The notes beneath the pieces are model-generated. The model saw only the letters and a list, made by a program, of their open reading frames with translations, was not told the DNA's origin and made no database searches. The translations under genes were made by a program, and so were the position numbers. Shown one piece after another: positions 40,777 to 51,843 of a stretch of 64,000 nt of DNA (the first letter of the stretch is position 1; each line of letters begins with the position of its first letter). The DNA is from Tritrichomonas musculus (lineage: Eukaryota > Parabasalia > Tritrichomonadida > Tritrichomonadidae), in assembly GCA_039105265.1 (NCBI GenBank), contig JAPFFF010000001.1:5022001-5086000 (forward strand). The letters are read 5' to 3'.

Positions 40777-42456
40777 ATGACCTATTTCTTCCAAAATACA
40801 ACAAAGGATCTTGTCCCAGAAACTGTTGATGGATTCTTACAATATGCATCAACACCAGTAGCAAAATTGGACGTAGGTAATCCACTTATCAATGTTGTCG
40901 TTCGCCCTGATTGGACAAAAGAAAAAGCAGACAAGCAAGTTGCAATCATTTCCGGTGGTGGTTCAGGACATGAGCCCATGCATGCTGGCTTCGTTGGTGA
41001 AGGTATGCTTACAGCTGCAGTTTGTGGTGGCTTATTTGCATCACCTTCTTATGAAGCAGTTCTTTCTACAATTCTTCATGTTGCAGGAAATGCTGGTGTC
41101 TTTGTTATTGTTAAAGCATATACAGGTGACTGCTTGATCTTTGGTTTAGCAGTTGAAAAAGCAAAAGCTTTAGGAGTTAAAGTTGAAATGATAATTTTCT
41201 CAGATGATATTTCAATTCCTGATCATCCACGTCCCCGTGGTCTTGCTGGAACCATTCTTATGCATAAGATTTGTGGATACTATGCTGAACAAAAGAAATC
41301 GCTTGAAGAAATCAAGAATATCGCTCAACTTGTAATGGAATCTATAAGAACAATCGGCGTTTCTCTCACATCGTGCCGTTTGCCAACAGCAACTGGAAAT
41401 GACAATCGTGTTAAACCAAATCATGCTGAACTTGGACTTGGAATCCATGGTGAACCAGGTGTAGAAGTTATCGACACACAAAACGTTGAAAAGATAATTG
41501 ATATAATGGTTAAGAAACTTACAACTCCATTTCCAAATAAGAAAGAATCTAATCTTCCAATCGCTATCCTTATTAACAATCTTGGTGGTACATCAAATCT
41601 CGAAATGGGTATTATTTGCTCATCTCTCCTTAAGCACAGCTATGTTAAAGAGCATAGCGAACTTTTAATTGGTCCAGCAACATTATGCACATCTCTCGAT
41701 ATGAAAGGCTTTTCAATCACATTTATCTCATTACAAAGCGGATTTGCTGATGCTCTTAAATCAACAGTTCATACTGCAGGTTGGGTTAATCCAGTTCAAA
41801 TCCACACACCTATTGTCGTTCCAGGCAGAAACCAAGGCAATTTAGGCAAGAAGAAATTCACACCATCTCAAAACGAAAAGGTCGAATTCATTTTACGTAC
41901 AATATGTAATACAACAATTGAAAATGAAGCCAAGCTTAACGAACTTGACTCATTCACAGGAGATGGTGATACAGGTCTCACATTTGCATCTGGCTCACGT
42001 TCTATCCTTGCTGTTCTTGAAAAGAAGGAACTTCCACTTAATGATCTTCCAGAACTTTTCGAAAACATCGCTGAAATCCTTGGTGTATCAATGGGAGGAT
42101 CTTCTGGTATTCTTCTTTCCATTTTAATGCTTCAAACTGCATCAGCAATGAGAGGAGGTAAGAATTTACAAACTGGTCTTGTCGAAGGTGTTCACAAAAT
42201 GATGGAACTTGGTGGTGCTAAGCTTGGATTCAGAACAATGATCGATTCTTTGTTACCAGCTGTTGAAGCTCTTAAAGATGGCGTTGAAAAGGCAGCCGTT
42301 GCAGCTGAAGAAGGCGCCGAAAAGACTAAAAACATGGAGAAGGCTGGCGCTGGAAGATCTACTTATTTGAACGCTGAATCATTAAAGGGACACCCAGATG
42401 CAGGCGCATGTGGAGTTGCAATTGTATTCAGGGCTCTTGCCGACAAACTGAAATAA
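40777..42456 (+). CDS. Dihydroxyacetone kinase (DhaK-DhaL fusion, ATP-dependent)
   Basis: The 559-residue enzyme phosphorylates dihydroxyacetone (and glyceraldehyde) with ATP, feeding glycolysis at the triose level. The DhaK part (residues 1-330) has ISGGGSGHEPMHAGFVGEGM, VKAYTGDCLIFGLA and GLGIHGEPGVE; the His of this last motif forms the covalent hemiaminal with the substrate. The DhaL part (about 360-559) has FTGDGDTGLTFASG with the Mg-binding Asp residues, MGGSSGILLSI and the ending GRSTYLNAESLKGHPDAGAC. Length is close to that of single-chain eukaryotic enzymes. The TAA stop overlaps TAAA. The protein is likely cytosolic. In trichomonads it could scavenge dihydroxyacetone or glycerol-derived trioses. 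Confidence 0.95.
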   Translation: MTYFFQNTTKDLVPETVDGFLQYASTPVAKLDVGNPLINVVVRPDWTKEKADKQVAIISGGGSGHEPMHAGFVGEGMLTAAVCGGLFASPSYEAVLSTILHVAGNAGVFVIVKAYTGDCLIFGLAVEKAKALGVKVEMIIFSDDISIPDHPRPRGLAGTILMHKICGYYAEQKKSLEEIKNIAQLVMESIRTIGVSLTSCRLPTATGNDNRVKPNHAELGLGIHGEPGVEVIDTQNVEKIIDIMVKKLTTPFPNKKESNLPIAILINNLGGTSNLEMGIICSSLLKHSYVKEHSELLIGPATLCTSLDMKGFSITFISLQSGFADALKSTVHTAGWVNPVQIHTPIVVPGRNQGNLGKKKFTPSQNEKVEFILRTICNTTIENEAKLNELDSFTGDGDTGLTFASGSRSILAVLEKKELPLNDLPELFENIAEILGVSMGGSSGILLSILMLQTASAMRGGKNLQTGLVEGVHKMMELGGAKLGFRTMIDSLLPAVEALKDGVEKAAVAAEEGAEKTKNMEKAGAGRSTYLNAESLKGHPDAGACGVAIVFRALADKLK

Positions 42457-43104
42457 AAATTTATAAATCAGTAAACAAGCCAAGTTTGATTTAATATTTC
42501 ATATTCTTGTTTTTTATTTACCTATTTTATATTAATGCATTTTCTTTGAAATGTAAACCGAAACTTTTTGAGTTATTTATAAAATTTGAGTAAAGACATT
42601 GAATTTTTTGAATTAATCATTTTTTAATCGAATTATTCGTTGAAGTGAAAGTTTTAAAGAATTATGAATAATTATTTTTCTACACATTAATTTGAAAGAT
42701 TCTTCAAATGCGTTTGAAGAAGAAAAATTTAAAATATTTTTCTCAGATCCAATAATTTTTAAAGGATAAAAAAAAAAATCAAATGGACTCAGACTAATTA
42801 TAAAGTCCTTATACAAATACCTATAACTCAAAAACAAAAATAATGACTTGATTGAAACTTATTTTGAATAAAAAGTAGAAAAAAAAAAAAATAAAAAAAA
42901 TCACCGCATTAAATGTTTATTTATACTGCTTTTAATTAAAGAAACGAAGAAAGAAAATAAATAAATAAAACATAAAATTCTACGTTTCTTCTTAGCTTTG
43001 ATGACATATATACTAAATAAATATATATATACAAAAAACATTTTTTGCATCAAAATAAAAATAAAAAAAATTAAATTAAAAAAAAAAACTACAGAAATAA
43101 AAAA
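42457..43104. other. Convergent intergenic region between DAK and TOR
   Basis: 3' flanks of the two convergent genes, with A+T-rich runs and nothing else visible. Confidence 0.5.
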
Positions 43105-46100
43105 TCACCAGAATGGAAACCATCCTGGATAATGCTGCATATAGTTCATTGGATCCTTAGCAATATTAATTAACCTATCAACTTGCTCAGGCACATCCCA
43201 TTCAAACTGTTCAGCCGACTTTTTCAGATTACTTCCGTCATCACCATTTCTTATATTTTGAGACGAATAATTTCCGCAACGATAGAAACGGTTATTGTAA
43301 AAAGTAGCTCCACTTCGAATAGTACAACAAGACTCATTAGGGGAAGGATCCTGACCAGCCAATTTCTTTTCAATTCTATCGAGCATTGAGTCACCAATTT
43401 TGCTGTCATTGCTTCCGTTTGTTTGCTCATTTTCAGCGTTATTTGTGACAGCGGTTGTAGCGGTTATTGTAGTACTACTACTGCTGCTTGTGCCAGTGCT
43501 GCTACTGAAGCTGTTGCTGCTGGGCTGTGCTCGTGCAGCAGCGAGAATTGCAGCCGTTGAAGTCGAAAAGACAGGCTCATGAACGAAAATTTCAAGTTGA
43601 GCGATGATTGATGTTTTATGCTGCCTCAACACGTTCATCACTTCCTCACAAGTAGTTCTAAAGAGGCCGTCAATACCAGCACAGTCGAATGCGTTAACTA
43701 TCATTCGAGTCAATCTGAATGGAACTTTTTCAGGGAAGATGTTCCTCTTCATTGCAGATTCAAAAGAGTCACCAAAATCAATGTGAATGACACGACCAGA
43801 AGCATGCTGGACCATCATGTTGCTAGGATGACGATCACCGAGACCAATGACGTATCCAGTGATTGACATTAATCCCGTACTTTTTGTGTAAGTGTCAACA
43901 CGATCGAGCCAAGTTTCAGGATTTGGCGACCTCAACCAAAAAATGTCTCTCAATTCATTTGCGTCGAATTTTGACGCGATTTCATCGAAAGTTTCTAATC
44001 TTTGAAGATGAGTCTGCGAAGAGGACGAGTTACCAACGAGATCATGCAGCATGTTCAACTCAAGAAAAGGAGGAATATTTCTAGTTGATCTCAAATTTGT
44101 CACCAAATGTTGAAGTGTATCAGCACCACCAACCCAGCCGATAAGACCGCAATCTTTAGCAAAGGGAACGATAGGGTATTGAACGATTTCGATACCCAAA
44201 GAAGAAGTTAATCTATTGCTTGAAAGGAGAGTATTTATTAGCTTGAATAACTGCATGATTCTTTGATCTAGGCGAAGATCTTCTTTGCCTTTAAGAAGGA
44301 ATCTCCAACGACGACCAGACTCGTCAATGATGATGACAGAACGAGGATGTTGTTGAGTTTGAAGAACAGTGAAAGTTGGATCAATCATGTAAATTCTTGG
44401 CGCCAAATGCGAATTGGAAACATTAGAAACATTTCCGCTTTCATTATTCGATTGGCTATAAAAGTAACTATTATTGTTATTCATATTGTTTACGCTTTCG
44501 TTGCTCATGTTATTAGTGTTACTCATTCCACTGTTGTTCATACTATTCAAGTCGCTATAATAGTTCAAGTAACTTGCTTCAAATTCAACACCTGGAACGG
44601 ATAAGTTAAAATGACGCTTTTCAGCAAGATCAACAGAAAATTTACTCAATTGAATTTGATCAATTCTTCGAAGTTGATCTTCAAGCTCTCTCCGAAATGT
44701 TGACATTAATTGAGTAAGTTGTTGAATGTTGTTTGCTTCAAGAAGAGATCGACAATCTTTTATTTTATTCGCAAACGTTCTCGCAAAAAGAGAATCAAAT
44801 TCACAACGTGGTTTAGAGACAATTCTAAATTGTTCATTCAATATTTTTCGTAATGATTTCAAATCATTCATCGAAATAAAACGAAGTGCAATCGATAAAG
44901 TTGAAATCCATTGTTCAAACCAATTTATCGCTGCCATTCTAAGACCATCAACAAAGAGCAAAGCATCAGCATGCATTTGCAAATGAGGAAGCTTTATTTT
45001 TTGCATTATTTTATTTGCAATTGATGCCTTCAATCGTTCCATTTCTTTTTCTTTATTAAAATGAGTTTTGTTATTATTTTCTTGATCTTCTGAACTTAAA
45101 CAAGAAAAGTTTAATGAATAAAAAACCGATTCAAAATGCGAAATTCCATAACATTCAAGAATCGATCTAACAATATTTCTCACTTTTTCAGAAGAATGTG
45201 CAATATGACCAACAAGTTGAGGAACAACTTGTGCAATTGCTGATGCTGGAAGAGAAGTCAAATCAGACACAAAACTTTCAATATCAATGTTGTCTCCATA
45301 TTGAAAGAACACAGATAATAATTGACAAAGAAATTCAAGTGATGATTCAGGATGAATTTGCGTAGCTTTGTGGAATGATATAACAACATCATAAGCAAGT
45401 GATGATTTGATTTGTGCATCATTAATACCACAATTATTGATCATCTTTGATGATACATAAGCAAGACCGGACCAACTTCGATAATCTGTTTTATTCAATT
45501 CAAGAGATCTCTTAAAACATTTCTTGGCTGATTCAAGTGAAGCTTCGCCAAAACTTCCAGAATTTTGATAAAGCAAGTCTCCTTGAATTCGAAGCAATCT
45601 TGCTCTTAACTTGTCATCAGGTGGCTGAATTCCATTGAATTTTGAGTCATTTTCAGTTGTTTCTCCATCGAGATACTGATTAAAAGATGACATCAATGAA
45701 ATTGCTTCAGAAATTTGTCCTCGTGCATACATTATTTTGACTTTAGAAAGAATAACTTTCGGTGATTTAACAGACGAAAAAAGACGTGTAAAATAACGAT
45801 CAATTAATCGCCATTGCCTTTCTTTTCTCAAAGCAGAAAGCATCTTTAAACAAGCATCAATATGTTCTTCAGGTGACAATAATAACGATCTTATTTCAAT
45901 GAGCTTCATCCAAGCATCACTTCCATGCCGAAATGATTCAAGTCTTCTTTTCCACATTCGAGGAACAGAAGTATTAGAATCCTTAATATTATCAGATAAA
46001 TTATCATTATTTTTCTTCTTTATTTTAAGTGCTTCTTTAAGTTCAATTAAATGTTGTGCTGAAACTAAAATCTTCGTTGCAAGTCCAGTGTCAGATCCAT

Positions 46101-49100
46101 TAAAAGCACCGCGACCTTCAGCCAAAACCTCAAAAGCTTTCTCAATGTAAGGACCAGCCATTTCTAACTGTCCTGAAGATATCAAATATAGAATAATAAA
46201 AATTTGTTGCTTAATATCTTTTGTTGAAAAGAATTCAGCATAATGCTTAACTTGTTCAAAGTCTCTTAAATGATAAAAAGCCCAAGCAAACCAAAGAGCA
46301 GTTTCATGTTTTTCAGATAAATCAAATTTTTTATCAAATAAAGGAACAAAAGTACTACTTATTGTCTCCCAATGCTCAAGATGTCCATAACAACGAATGA
46401 GAGCAGCGTCTCTTTCAGAAGTTTCATTTTTATCTTCTTTTGCTTCTTTTTCATAAATCGAAAGCGCAGTTGACCATTCACCAAGTTGTTCGAACCATTT
46501 TCCACTATCTTTTTGTGTCATTGAATGAGAAGCTTTAGAAAGAATTCCTCGAACACAATCTAATCTTCCCATTGTTGAATTAACTGTCAAAAAGTTGTCA
46601 ATTGCTTCTTTAGAAGTTGGATTTTTAAGCCAAAAATTACCCAGAAAATAAACACTCAAAGCAGGCGATTTGCAAACTGAAGCAATCAAGTCTTGTGGAA
46701 TTAATAAAGGACAACCAGCTCTTTCTAACTTTTCAGCAACAACAAGAAGCATCGGATCAATTGAAGAGAAACTTCTAAATATATTAGCAATTGTATTAGA
46801 AATACCTTTTTTCTCTTCATTTGATGCATTTTTCCAACATGAAAGAAATGCAATTGGAAACAATTCCTTTCTAATTTGATAAGATTGTAATGCAAGTTGT
46901 GTACAACAACGAATTGATGGTATTGGCGATAATTTAAATATAGGAAAAGTGAGTTCAAAAAGCCATTTACTTGAATTGTTAAATGATGGATCACTGATGT
47001 TTGAAAAGGGAGATTGATTAGAATTATTATCATTGTTGTTGTCAATGTTGTTACTATCAATGCTATTACTATTATTGTTGACGTTGCTGTTATCATCATT
47101 GCTACTGCTAATAACAACATTTCCACTGTCAGTGTTTTTCTTTATGTTGTCAGTGTTGTTCAATTTATCAATAAAATTGGTCAGTCTTTCAACATTCGGC
47201 TTCAAGTTGATTTCTTTAAGAAATGAAATCGGTCCTCGTAAATAAGGCTGCAATGAAAGGACGTGATTCAAATGATTAATATTTGTTGCATATTTCTTAA
47301 TGAATTGTTTGTCAATAAACTCAATAGGAACATTATTATAAAGAACAAGATAATAAATGATTTGCAGAATTAAATCAGACAATTCTTGATATGATATAAG
47401 TTCAAAACAAAGCTGCATAATTCGTTGGCAAAAGAATGAAAAAGAGTTGAATTTAAGAATTCTTAAAATACATAAAAGCAGTTGTTTCGGAGGCTTCCAA
47501 CCTTTCAAAACGCGATGATAAACATTCTTCAAAAAAGTGTCAAAATTTTGCTTTTGAAAAGTGATCATGTAAGCTATCAATTTATAGGCAGGTTTCGAGT
47601 ACGAAGGCTCATTATCAAGTTTCTGGATGTTGTTCAAAACCATCGGATAAATATGAGAAGCAATTGGCGTAAATGAAGTCTTTAATTGATAAGATAATTG
47701 GCCACACAAATGCAAACAGGAAGGATTCGAAATAAACTTGATCAAAAGTGGCTCAATTAAATTCAAAAACGGTTGAATATAAAAATTCGACTTCCAAACA
47801 ATCAATTCTAAAGGTAAGAATAAATTTGCACCATTAGTGTTCTCAATTGTATCAATCAAAGATGAAATAATTTGTCCTAAATAAGGAACAAATGAACAAT
47901 CATCTACTTGCGTGATAATAACAGCCAATATTTCAAGAATTCGCGGTGTAAACTCGCTTTTTCCTTTACCTTTGCCTTTGCAAAGACACTTGAAAACATA
48001 ATCATTGATCGACTTCATTATATCATAAGATTCCTCTTTGAATGATCCAAAGTTTTCAAGGTTGGAAATCGAAGTTACGCCCATTGTTCCTGTTGCCATC
48101 AAGACGAAAACGGCGACTTCTTTACTGCAATTATCACCAAGCAACTGAAAAAGTGAAGGAAGCAAATCGGGTGATAATTCAATGATGTTTATCGGTTTAT
48201 CACAATAAGGCACAATTGAAATCAATGCTTTCAACGCAGCTATAATTACAAAGTCTGGCTGTTTCGAATGAAAAGTCAACGAAAAAACAGGAACAACTTG
48301 ATATATAAAGCTGTAAATGTGAGGAGATAACGTACGAAAAGTGTCAAATAAATATTTGGCTCTTATTGTTGAATATTTCGCATTTTCAATCTGAAAGACT
48401 TGATACAAATTTGGGTCTTTAGGTGTGTAAGATAACGCGAAATCATCAACAACGAAATCCTCATTAAAAACTTTTCTCAGGTCAATAAACGGTTGCCCAA
48501 CACCGTCAGGAAAGTTAGGAAAAGGAGCATCACTTGTCACACACAAAAGCGCCACACAAATCCAAATCAAATAAGGAATAAAAGACGGCATGTCATCAAT
48601 CAAATACTTGGCAACCATCGGCAACAATGAGCAAGCTTTTGCAGATCTTGCGGAATTTGAAGGAGAAGTCTCAGAAATTAATGTTTGCTTCAAAAAGTTG
48701 GATATCATTGGAATTGGCCTTAACGGATTCTGCCTTGCAAATGTCCAAATAATAGGAATGGACGTCCTTCTTACTTTGTACGAGGTGTCAGCAAGAAGTA
48801 ACGTCATCATTTCAATTTGAGCTATTGAATGACATTTGTCAAGTTGATGAATCGCATTCAAACGAATCATCTTCGACGAATCAAAAACAGCCATTCTTAA
48901 CAGCGCTTGATTAGAATCAGGCAAGTCCAAGCACCGCAAAGTTTTAACCATCTCAAGTCGAACTTTTTCACTTTTTGAATAGATGAGATTTTTGACTGCT
49001 TCAAAGGGAATTTGTGGCTTCTCAAAAAGTGAGCCTCCAAATTTTTGAAGGATCTTTAACGAGATGATTTCGTTCTTATCTATTCCCTTCTTGAGTCCGG

Positions 49101-50313
49101 TATTAAAAGTGTCAATTAGCTTCGCTTTCAGCATCGGTATGAAGCATTGCTGCCTCTTCAAAACTTTTATGTAGTACAAATCAGGCTCAACGACTTTAAA
49201 AGTAACGTCATTCAATTGTTGATCGGGAAACAACTTCAACATCTGGTTTAGAACCATGAAACCGACATCTCTATACTTTTCAATGTTCATTGATATCATA
49301 GTGACAATGTCGAGCGCTGGAACAACGTCTTTCGGGATGACTTGGATGAAATTTCCCAATGAAATCAAAAGTTCACTGAATTCAATGTGCTGTTTGCACT
49401 TTTGCATTGCCATTGAAAGGGTAATTTCAGCAAGTGGCTTGGACAGGCAATCAGGAACAGTATTTACAAAGTAAATGATGAAGTCAATGGCATGAATGGT
49501 CAATTCTGGTGAAAATGACTCAAAATTTGTATGAATTTGCGAAATAAACGTCTGTGGTTGAATGTATTTGCTTGCTATCGGGTATATCTTCTTAATTAAA
49601 AGGATAGATCCTGAAACTTTGGATTCATCACAACTTGATATTTCTCTTCGGCAGTCAAAAACTATTCCTTCTATAAATGATGCATATTCATCAGGTAATG
49701 TTTTGACGTGTATGAAAAAAACTTTGATGGCTTCATGTCGGATTACTTCATTTGGGCCAAATATGCTGGCTAAAAGTTCTGGAATGATTTTGGTGGTAAC
49801 TTGAAATACATCTTCCTTAATGAATTTACCAACACTGCGTAAAATTAATAGGGCATTGTAATATATTTGTGTATTGCGTTTTTGAAAGATATTGTCGGCA
49901 ATTGCAACTACTTGTTTTAAAAATATGGTGATATCGGAATCTTCTTTAAAGAAATATTTTAATACGGCTGCTGAGGCATGAGCTACATCACGCTGAGGAT
50001 TGAGTAAATTGCTTTTAATTACGTTAAAATAATTCTCTATTAATTGTATATCACGTTGATAATAATGTAAAACTGAAATTAATAATAAAGACGATAGGAG
50101 TGATGAAACTGAGTTGCTTTTTGCTAGTTCAAATGCATCTTTCTCCCAATTAGAATACCAGGATATTAATTCTTGCTCCAATACACTTAAAAATTTAGGT
50201 CCCATGATTTTAACTAATTGCTTTCGTTTATTTTTCCATTGTTTATATCCAGTTAGCTCTTTGGGCTGAAAAAAATCGGTATATTTAGGCGAAGGGATAA
50301 CAAATCCTTCCAT
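43105..50313 (-). CDS. TOR: TOR (target of rapamycin) phosphatidylinositol-3-kinase-related protein kinase
   Basis: The 2402-residue protein is the growth-controlling Ser/Thr kinase TOR. Residues about 1-1150 are HEAT-type helical repeats, 1225-1740 a FAT domain, 1785-1880 an FRB-like bundle (INWFEQWISTLSIALRFISM to LTQLMSTFRREL), and 1950-2270 the kinase, with FLLKGKEDLRLDQRIMQLF, GLGDRHPSNMMV and HIDFGDSFE. It ends in a perfect FATC tail (QVDRLINIAKDPMNYMQHYP then GWFPFW). SMLDRIEKKLAGQD before FATC is typical of TOR rather than ATM, ATR or DNA-PK. Asn/Ser-rich linkers interrupt it near residues 1080-1110 and 1910-1950, and a Ser/Thr-rich one after the kinase lobe. In the FRB the residue matching the rapamycin-contact Trp appears to be Met, so rapamycin binding is doubtful. 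Confidence 0.95.
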   Translation of the reverse strand: MEGFVIPSPKYTDFFQPKELTGYKQWKNKRKQLVKIMGPKFLSVLEQELISWYSNWEKDAFELAKSNSVSSLLSSLLLISVLHYYQRDIQLIENYFNVIKSNLLNPQRDVAHASAAVLKYFFKEDSDITIFLKQVVAIADNIFQKRNTQIYYNALLILRSVGKFIKEDVFQVTTKIIPELLASIFGPNEVIRHEAIKVFFIHVKTLPDEYASFIEGIVFDCRREISSCDESKVSGSILLIKKIYPIASKYIQPQTFISQIHTNFESFSPELTIHAIDFIIYFVNTVPDCLSKPLAEITLSMAMQKCKQHIEFSELLISLGNFIQVIPKDVVPALDIVTMISMNIEKYRDVGFMVLNQMLKLFPDQQLNDVTFKVVEPDLYYIKVLKRQQCFIPMLKAKLIDTFNTGLKKGIDKNEIISLKILQKFGGSLFEKPQIPFEAVKNLIYSKSEKVRLEMVKTLRCLDLPDSNQALLRMAVFDSSKMIRLNAIHQLDKCHSIAQIEMMTLLLADTSYKVRRTSIPIIWTFARQNPLRPIPMISNFLKQTLISETSPSNSARSAKACSLLPMVAKYLIDDMPSFIPYLIWICVALLCVTSDAPFPNFPDGVGQPFIDLRKVFNEDFVVDDFALSYTPKDPNLYQVFQIENAKYSTIRAKYLFDTFRTLSPHIYSFIYQVVPVFSLTFHSKQPDFVIIAALKALISIVPYCDKPINIIELSPDLLPSLFQLLGDNCSKEVAVFVLMATGTMGVTSISNLENFGSFKEESYDIMKSINDYVFKCLCKGKGKGKSEFTPRILEILAVIITQVDDCSFVPYLGQIISSLIDTIENTNGANLFLPLELIVWKSNFYIQPFLNLIEPLLIKFISNPSCLHLCGQLSYQLKTSFTPIASHIYPMVLNNIQKLDNEPSYSKPAYKLIAYMITFQKQNFDTFLKNVYHRVLKGWKPPKQLLLCILRILKFNSFSFFCQRIMQLCFELISYQELSDLILQIIYYLVLYNNVPIEFIDKQFIKKYATNINHLNHVLSLQPYLRGPISFLKEINLKPNVERLTNFIDKLNNTDNIKKNTDSGNVVISSSNDDNSNVNNNSNSIDSNNIDNNNDNNSNQSPFSNISDPSFNNSSKWLFELTFPIFKLSPIPSIRCCTQLALQSYQIRKELFPIAFLSCWKNASNEEKKGISNTIANIFRSFSSIDPMLLVVAEKLERAGCPLLIPQDLIASVCKSPALSVYFLGNFWLKNPTSKEAIDNFLTVNSTMGRLDCVRGILSKASHSMTQKDSGKWFEQLGEWSTALSIYEKEAKEDKNETSERDAALIRCYGHLEHWETISSTFVPLFDKKFDLSEKHETALWFAWAFYHLRDFEQVKHYAEFFSTKDIKQQIFIILYLISSGQLEMAGPYIEKAFEVLAEGRGAFNGSDTGLATKILVSAQHLIELKEALKIKKKNNDNLSDNIKDSNTSVPRMWKRRLESFRHGSDAWMKLIEIRSLLLSPEEHIDACLKMLSALRKERQWRLIDRYFTRLFSSVKSPKVILSKVKIMYARGQISEAISLMSSFNQYLDGETTENDSKFNGIQPPDDKLRARLLRIQGDLLYQNSGSFGEASLESAKKCFKRSLELNKTDYRSWSGLAYVSSKMINNCGINDAQIKSSLAYDVVISFHKATQIHPESSLEFLCQLLSVFFQYGDNIDIESFVSDLTSLPASAIAQVVPQLVGHIAHSSEKVRNIVRSILECYGISHFESVFYSLNFSCLSSEDQENNNKTHFNKEKEMERLKASIANKIMQKIKLPHLQMHADALLFVDGLRMAAINWFEQWISTLSIALRFISMNDLKSLRKILNEQFRIVSKPRCEFDSLFARTFANKIKDCRSLLEANNIQQLTQLMSTFRRELEDQLRRIDQIQLSKFSVDLAEKRHFNLSVPGVEFEASYLNYYSDLNSMNNSGMSNTNNMSNESVNNMNNNNSYFYSQSNNESGNVSNVSNSHLAPRIYMIDPTFTVLQTQQHPRSVIIIDESGRRWRFLLKGKEDLRLDQRIMQLFKLINTLLSSNRLTSSLGIEIVQYPIVPFAKDCGLIGWVGGADTLQHLVTNLRSTRNIPPFLELNMLHDLVGNSSSSQTHLQRLETFDEIASKFDANELRDIFWLRSPNPETWLDRVDTYTKSTGLMSITGYVIGLGDRHPSNMMVQHASGRVIHIDFGDSFESAMKRNIFPEKVPFRLTRMIVNAFDCAGIDGLFRTTCEEVMNVLRQHKTSIIAQLEIFVHEPVFSTSTAAILAAARAQPSSNSFSSSTGTSSSSSTTITATTAVTNNAENEQTNGSNDSKIGDSMLDRIEKKLAGQDPSPNESCCTIRSGATFYNNRFYRCGNYSSQNIRNGDDGSNLKKSAEQFEWDVPEQVDRLINIAKDPMNYMQHYPGWFPFW

Positions 50314-50632
50314 TTGAAGGATTTATTTTCAAAAAAAATAATTTCAGAAAAATAAAATATTGGCCTTTTGAGGTGAAAAAATGTTAAATATTGAATGATT
50401 TATTTACACAGAAAATAATCATTAACATAAAATTCTCTCAAAAAGTTTGTTTATTTTAAAAAGGTTATGAATCTCAATTTAGTTTTTAACTTTGGAAAAT
50501 GTAGATTTATATAATGAGCTTTTGAATTTAGATTAAAAGTTGAGGATATAATATTTCGATACTATATATTTTGAATTTTAAAAGGCCAAATTTTGATGAG
50601 ATATAGCCAAATTTATCTGAATAATTATTCAG
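50314..50632. other. Divergent intergenic region between TOR and the prenyltransferase gene
   Basis: About 320 bases that must serve both promoters. It is A+T-rich and has no clear initiator; AATAATTATTC lies just before the prenyltransferase ATG. Confidence 0.5.
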
Positions 50633-51523
50633 ATGAGCAAAGAAAAACAAAATAAATTATATCGCGATGATCCAGATTTTAAAGATTTAAAGCCTGCTCC
50701 TCTCCCACAAACAAAAGGTGATCCATTTTTTATAAATTATTCAGATGAGATTGTTGATTTATTTGGATATTTTTTTGCTCTCCTTGAAAAAGATGAAATT
50801 TCAGAACGAGGCATTAAAGTTGCTGAGCGAATTATTGAAAAATTTACAAGTCATTATACTGCATGGTGGTATAAATACCATATTTTAGAAACCTTGCCAT
50901 ACGATTTCAAACGAGAAACAGAATTCATTAACAAAATTCTTGTCGAAAATCCAAAATCATATCAGGCGTGGCACTACATGCAATGGCTTGTTGATAAATC
51001 TCCTGAATTTCATGATCAAATTCCTTTTCTTAAAAGCACTTTTATAATAGATGAAAAAAACTTTCATGCTTGGAGTTTTTCTATTTGGTATGCTGAAAGA
51101 TGGAATCAATACAATGAAGTTTATTTGCTTGCTCTCCATCAAATTAAAATAGATATGAGAAATAACAGTGCATGGAACACAAGAAGAACAATAGGCGAAA
51201 AATTAAATGTAGATATTGAAAAAGAATTCAATGATGTTGAAGATTCTCTTCTCCAAATTGGGAAAAATGAATCTGCTTGTAACTTTGCAATGTCTCTTGT
51301 CGATAAAAAAGTTGAATTGAAAGATAGATTAAAATCACTTGCCAACAAAATGATTGAAATGAAACCTGATAATTTTTATGCGTATAGACTACTTTTATAT
51401 GTCGCAAATACTGATAATGATACCTCAGAAATTCATCATATATGTGATGAATTAATTAAATTAGATACTATTAGAGCTCCTTACTATTCTCTACTGAAAG
51501 CTGGCAAAATTAAATTCCAATAA
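50633..51523 (+). CDS. Protein farnesyl/geranylgeranyl transferase type I, alpha subunit
   Basis: The 296-residue protein is the shared alpha subunit of farnesyltransferase and geranylgeranyltransferase I, which attach prenyl groups to CaaX cysteines of small GTPases. The N terminus reads DDPDFKDLKPAPLPQ, like FNTA. Helical-hairpin prenyltransferase-alpha repeats follow: FTSHYTAWWYKYHIL, NPKSYQAWHYMQWLVD, DEKNFHAWSFSIWYAERW and DMRNNSAWNTRR. The Lys in NPKSYQAW and the His in NFHAW match alpha-subunit residues near the active site. The usual HRR of each repeat is replaced in two repeats, a modest divergence. It is slightly shorter than animal FNTA. The catalytic beta subunit is not here. RabGGT alpha is less likely since no leucine-rich or Ig-like region follows. 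Confidence 0.85.
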   Translation: MSKEKQNKLYRDDPDFKDLKPAPLPQTKGDPFFINYSDEIVDLFGYFFALLEKDEISERGIKVAERIIEKFTSHYTAWWYKYHILETLPYDFKRETEFINKILVENPKSYQAWHYMQWLVDKSPEFHDQIPFLKSTFIIDEKNFHAWSFSIWYAERWNQYNEVYLLALHQIKIDMRNNSAWNTRRTIGEKLNVDIEKEFNDVEDSLLQIGKNESACNFAMSLVDKKVELKDRLKSLANKMIEMKPDNFYAYRLLLYVANTDNDTSEIHHICDELIKLDTIRAPYYSLLKAGKIKFQ

Positions 51524-51843
51524 AAAATCTATAGCCTTTTCCTTATGCTTACCAATTGGAATTAATTCTTAAACCTCAATGAATGAAGAATCTTATCGTA
51601 ATACCATAAATATAGAATTAACTGAATAATATAATTGATCTACAGGAATTAAGATAGTAAGATAAAAGTACTTAAAAATTTTCTAGTTGCGCCTCTATTA
51701 CTAAAAAATAAACACAGATATCCAGAATTGATTTGATTAAACTAAATTCTGATGGTGCAAAATGGTATTATTAATAAAAAAATATGTCATTTTATACCTT
51801 TATATTTTGAATTTATTTCACAGAAATTTGTTAGGTTAAAAAG
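51524..51843. other. Intergenic region upstream of histone H2A
   Basis: A+T-rich except for the E2F-like palindrome just before H2A. Nothing else is recognised. Confidence 0.5.

Noticed and set aside
42613-42837. Small minus-strand gene between DAK and TOR
   Set aside because: 74-codon low-complexity frame in a convergent 3' region, without motif or promoter.
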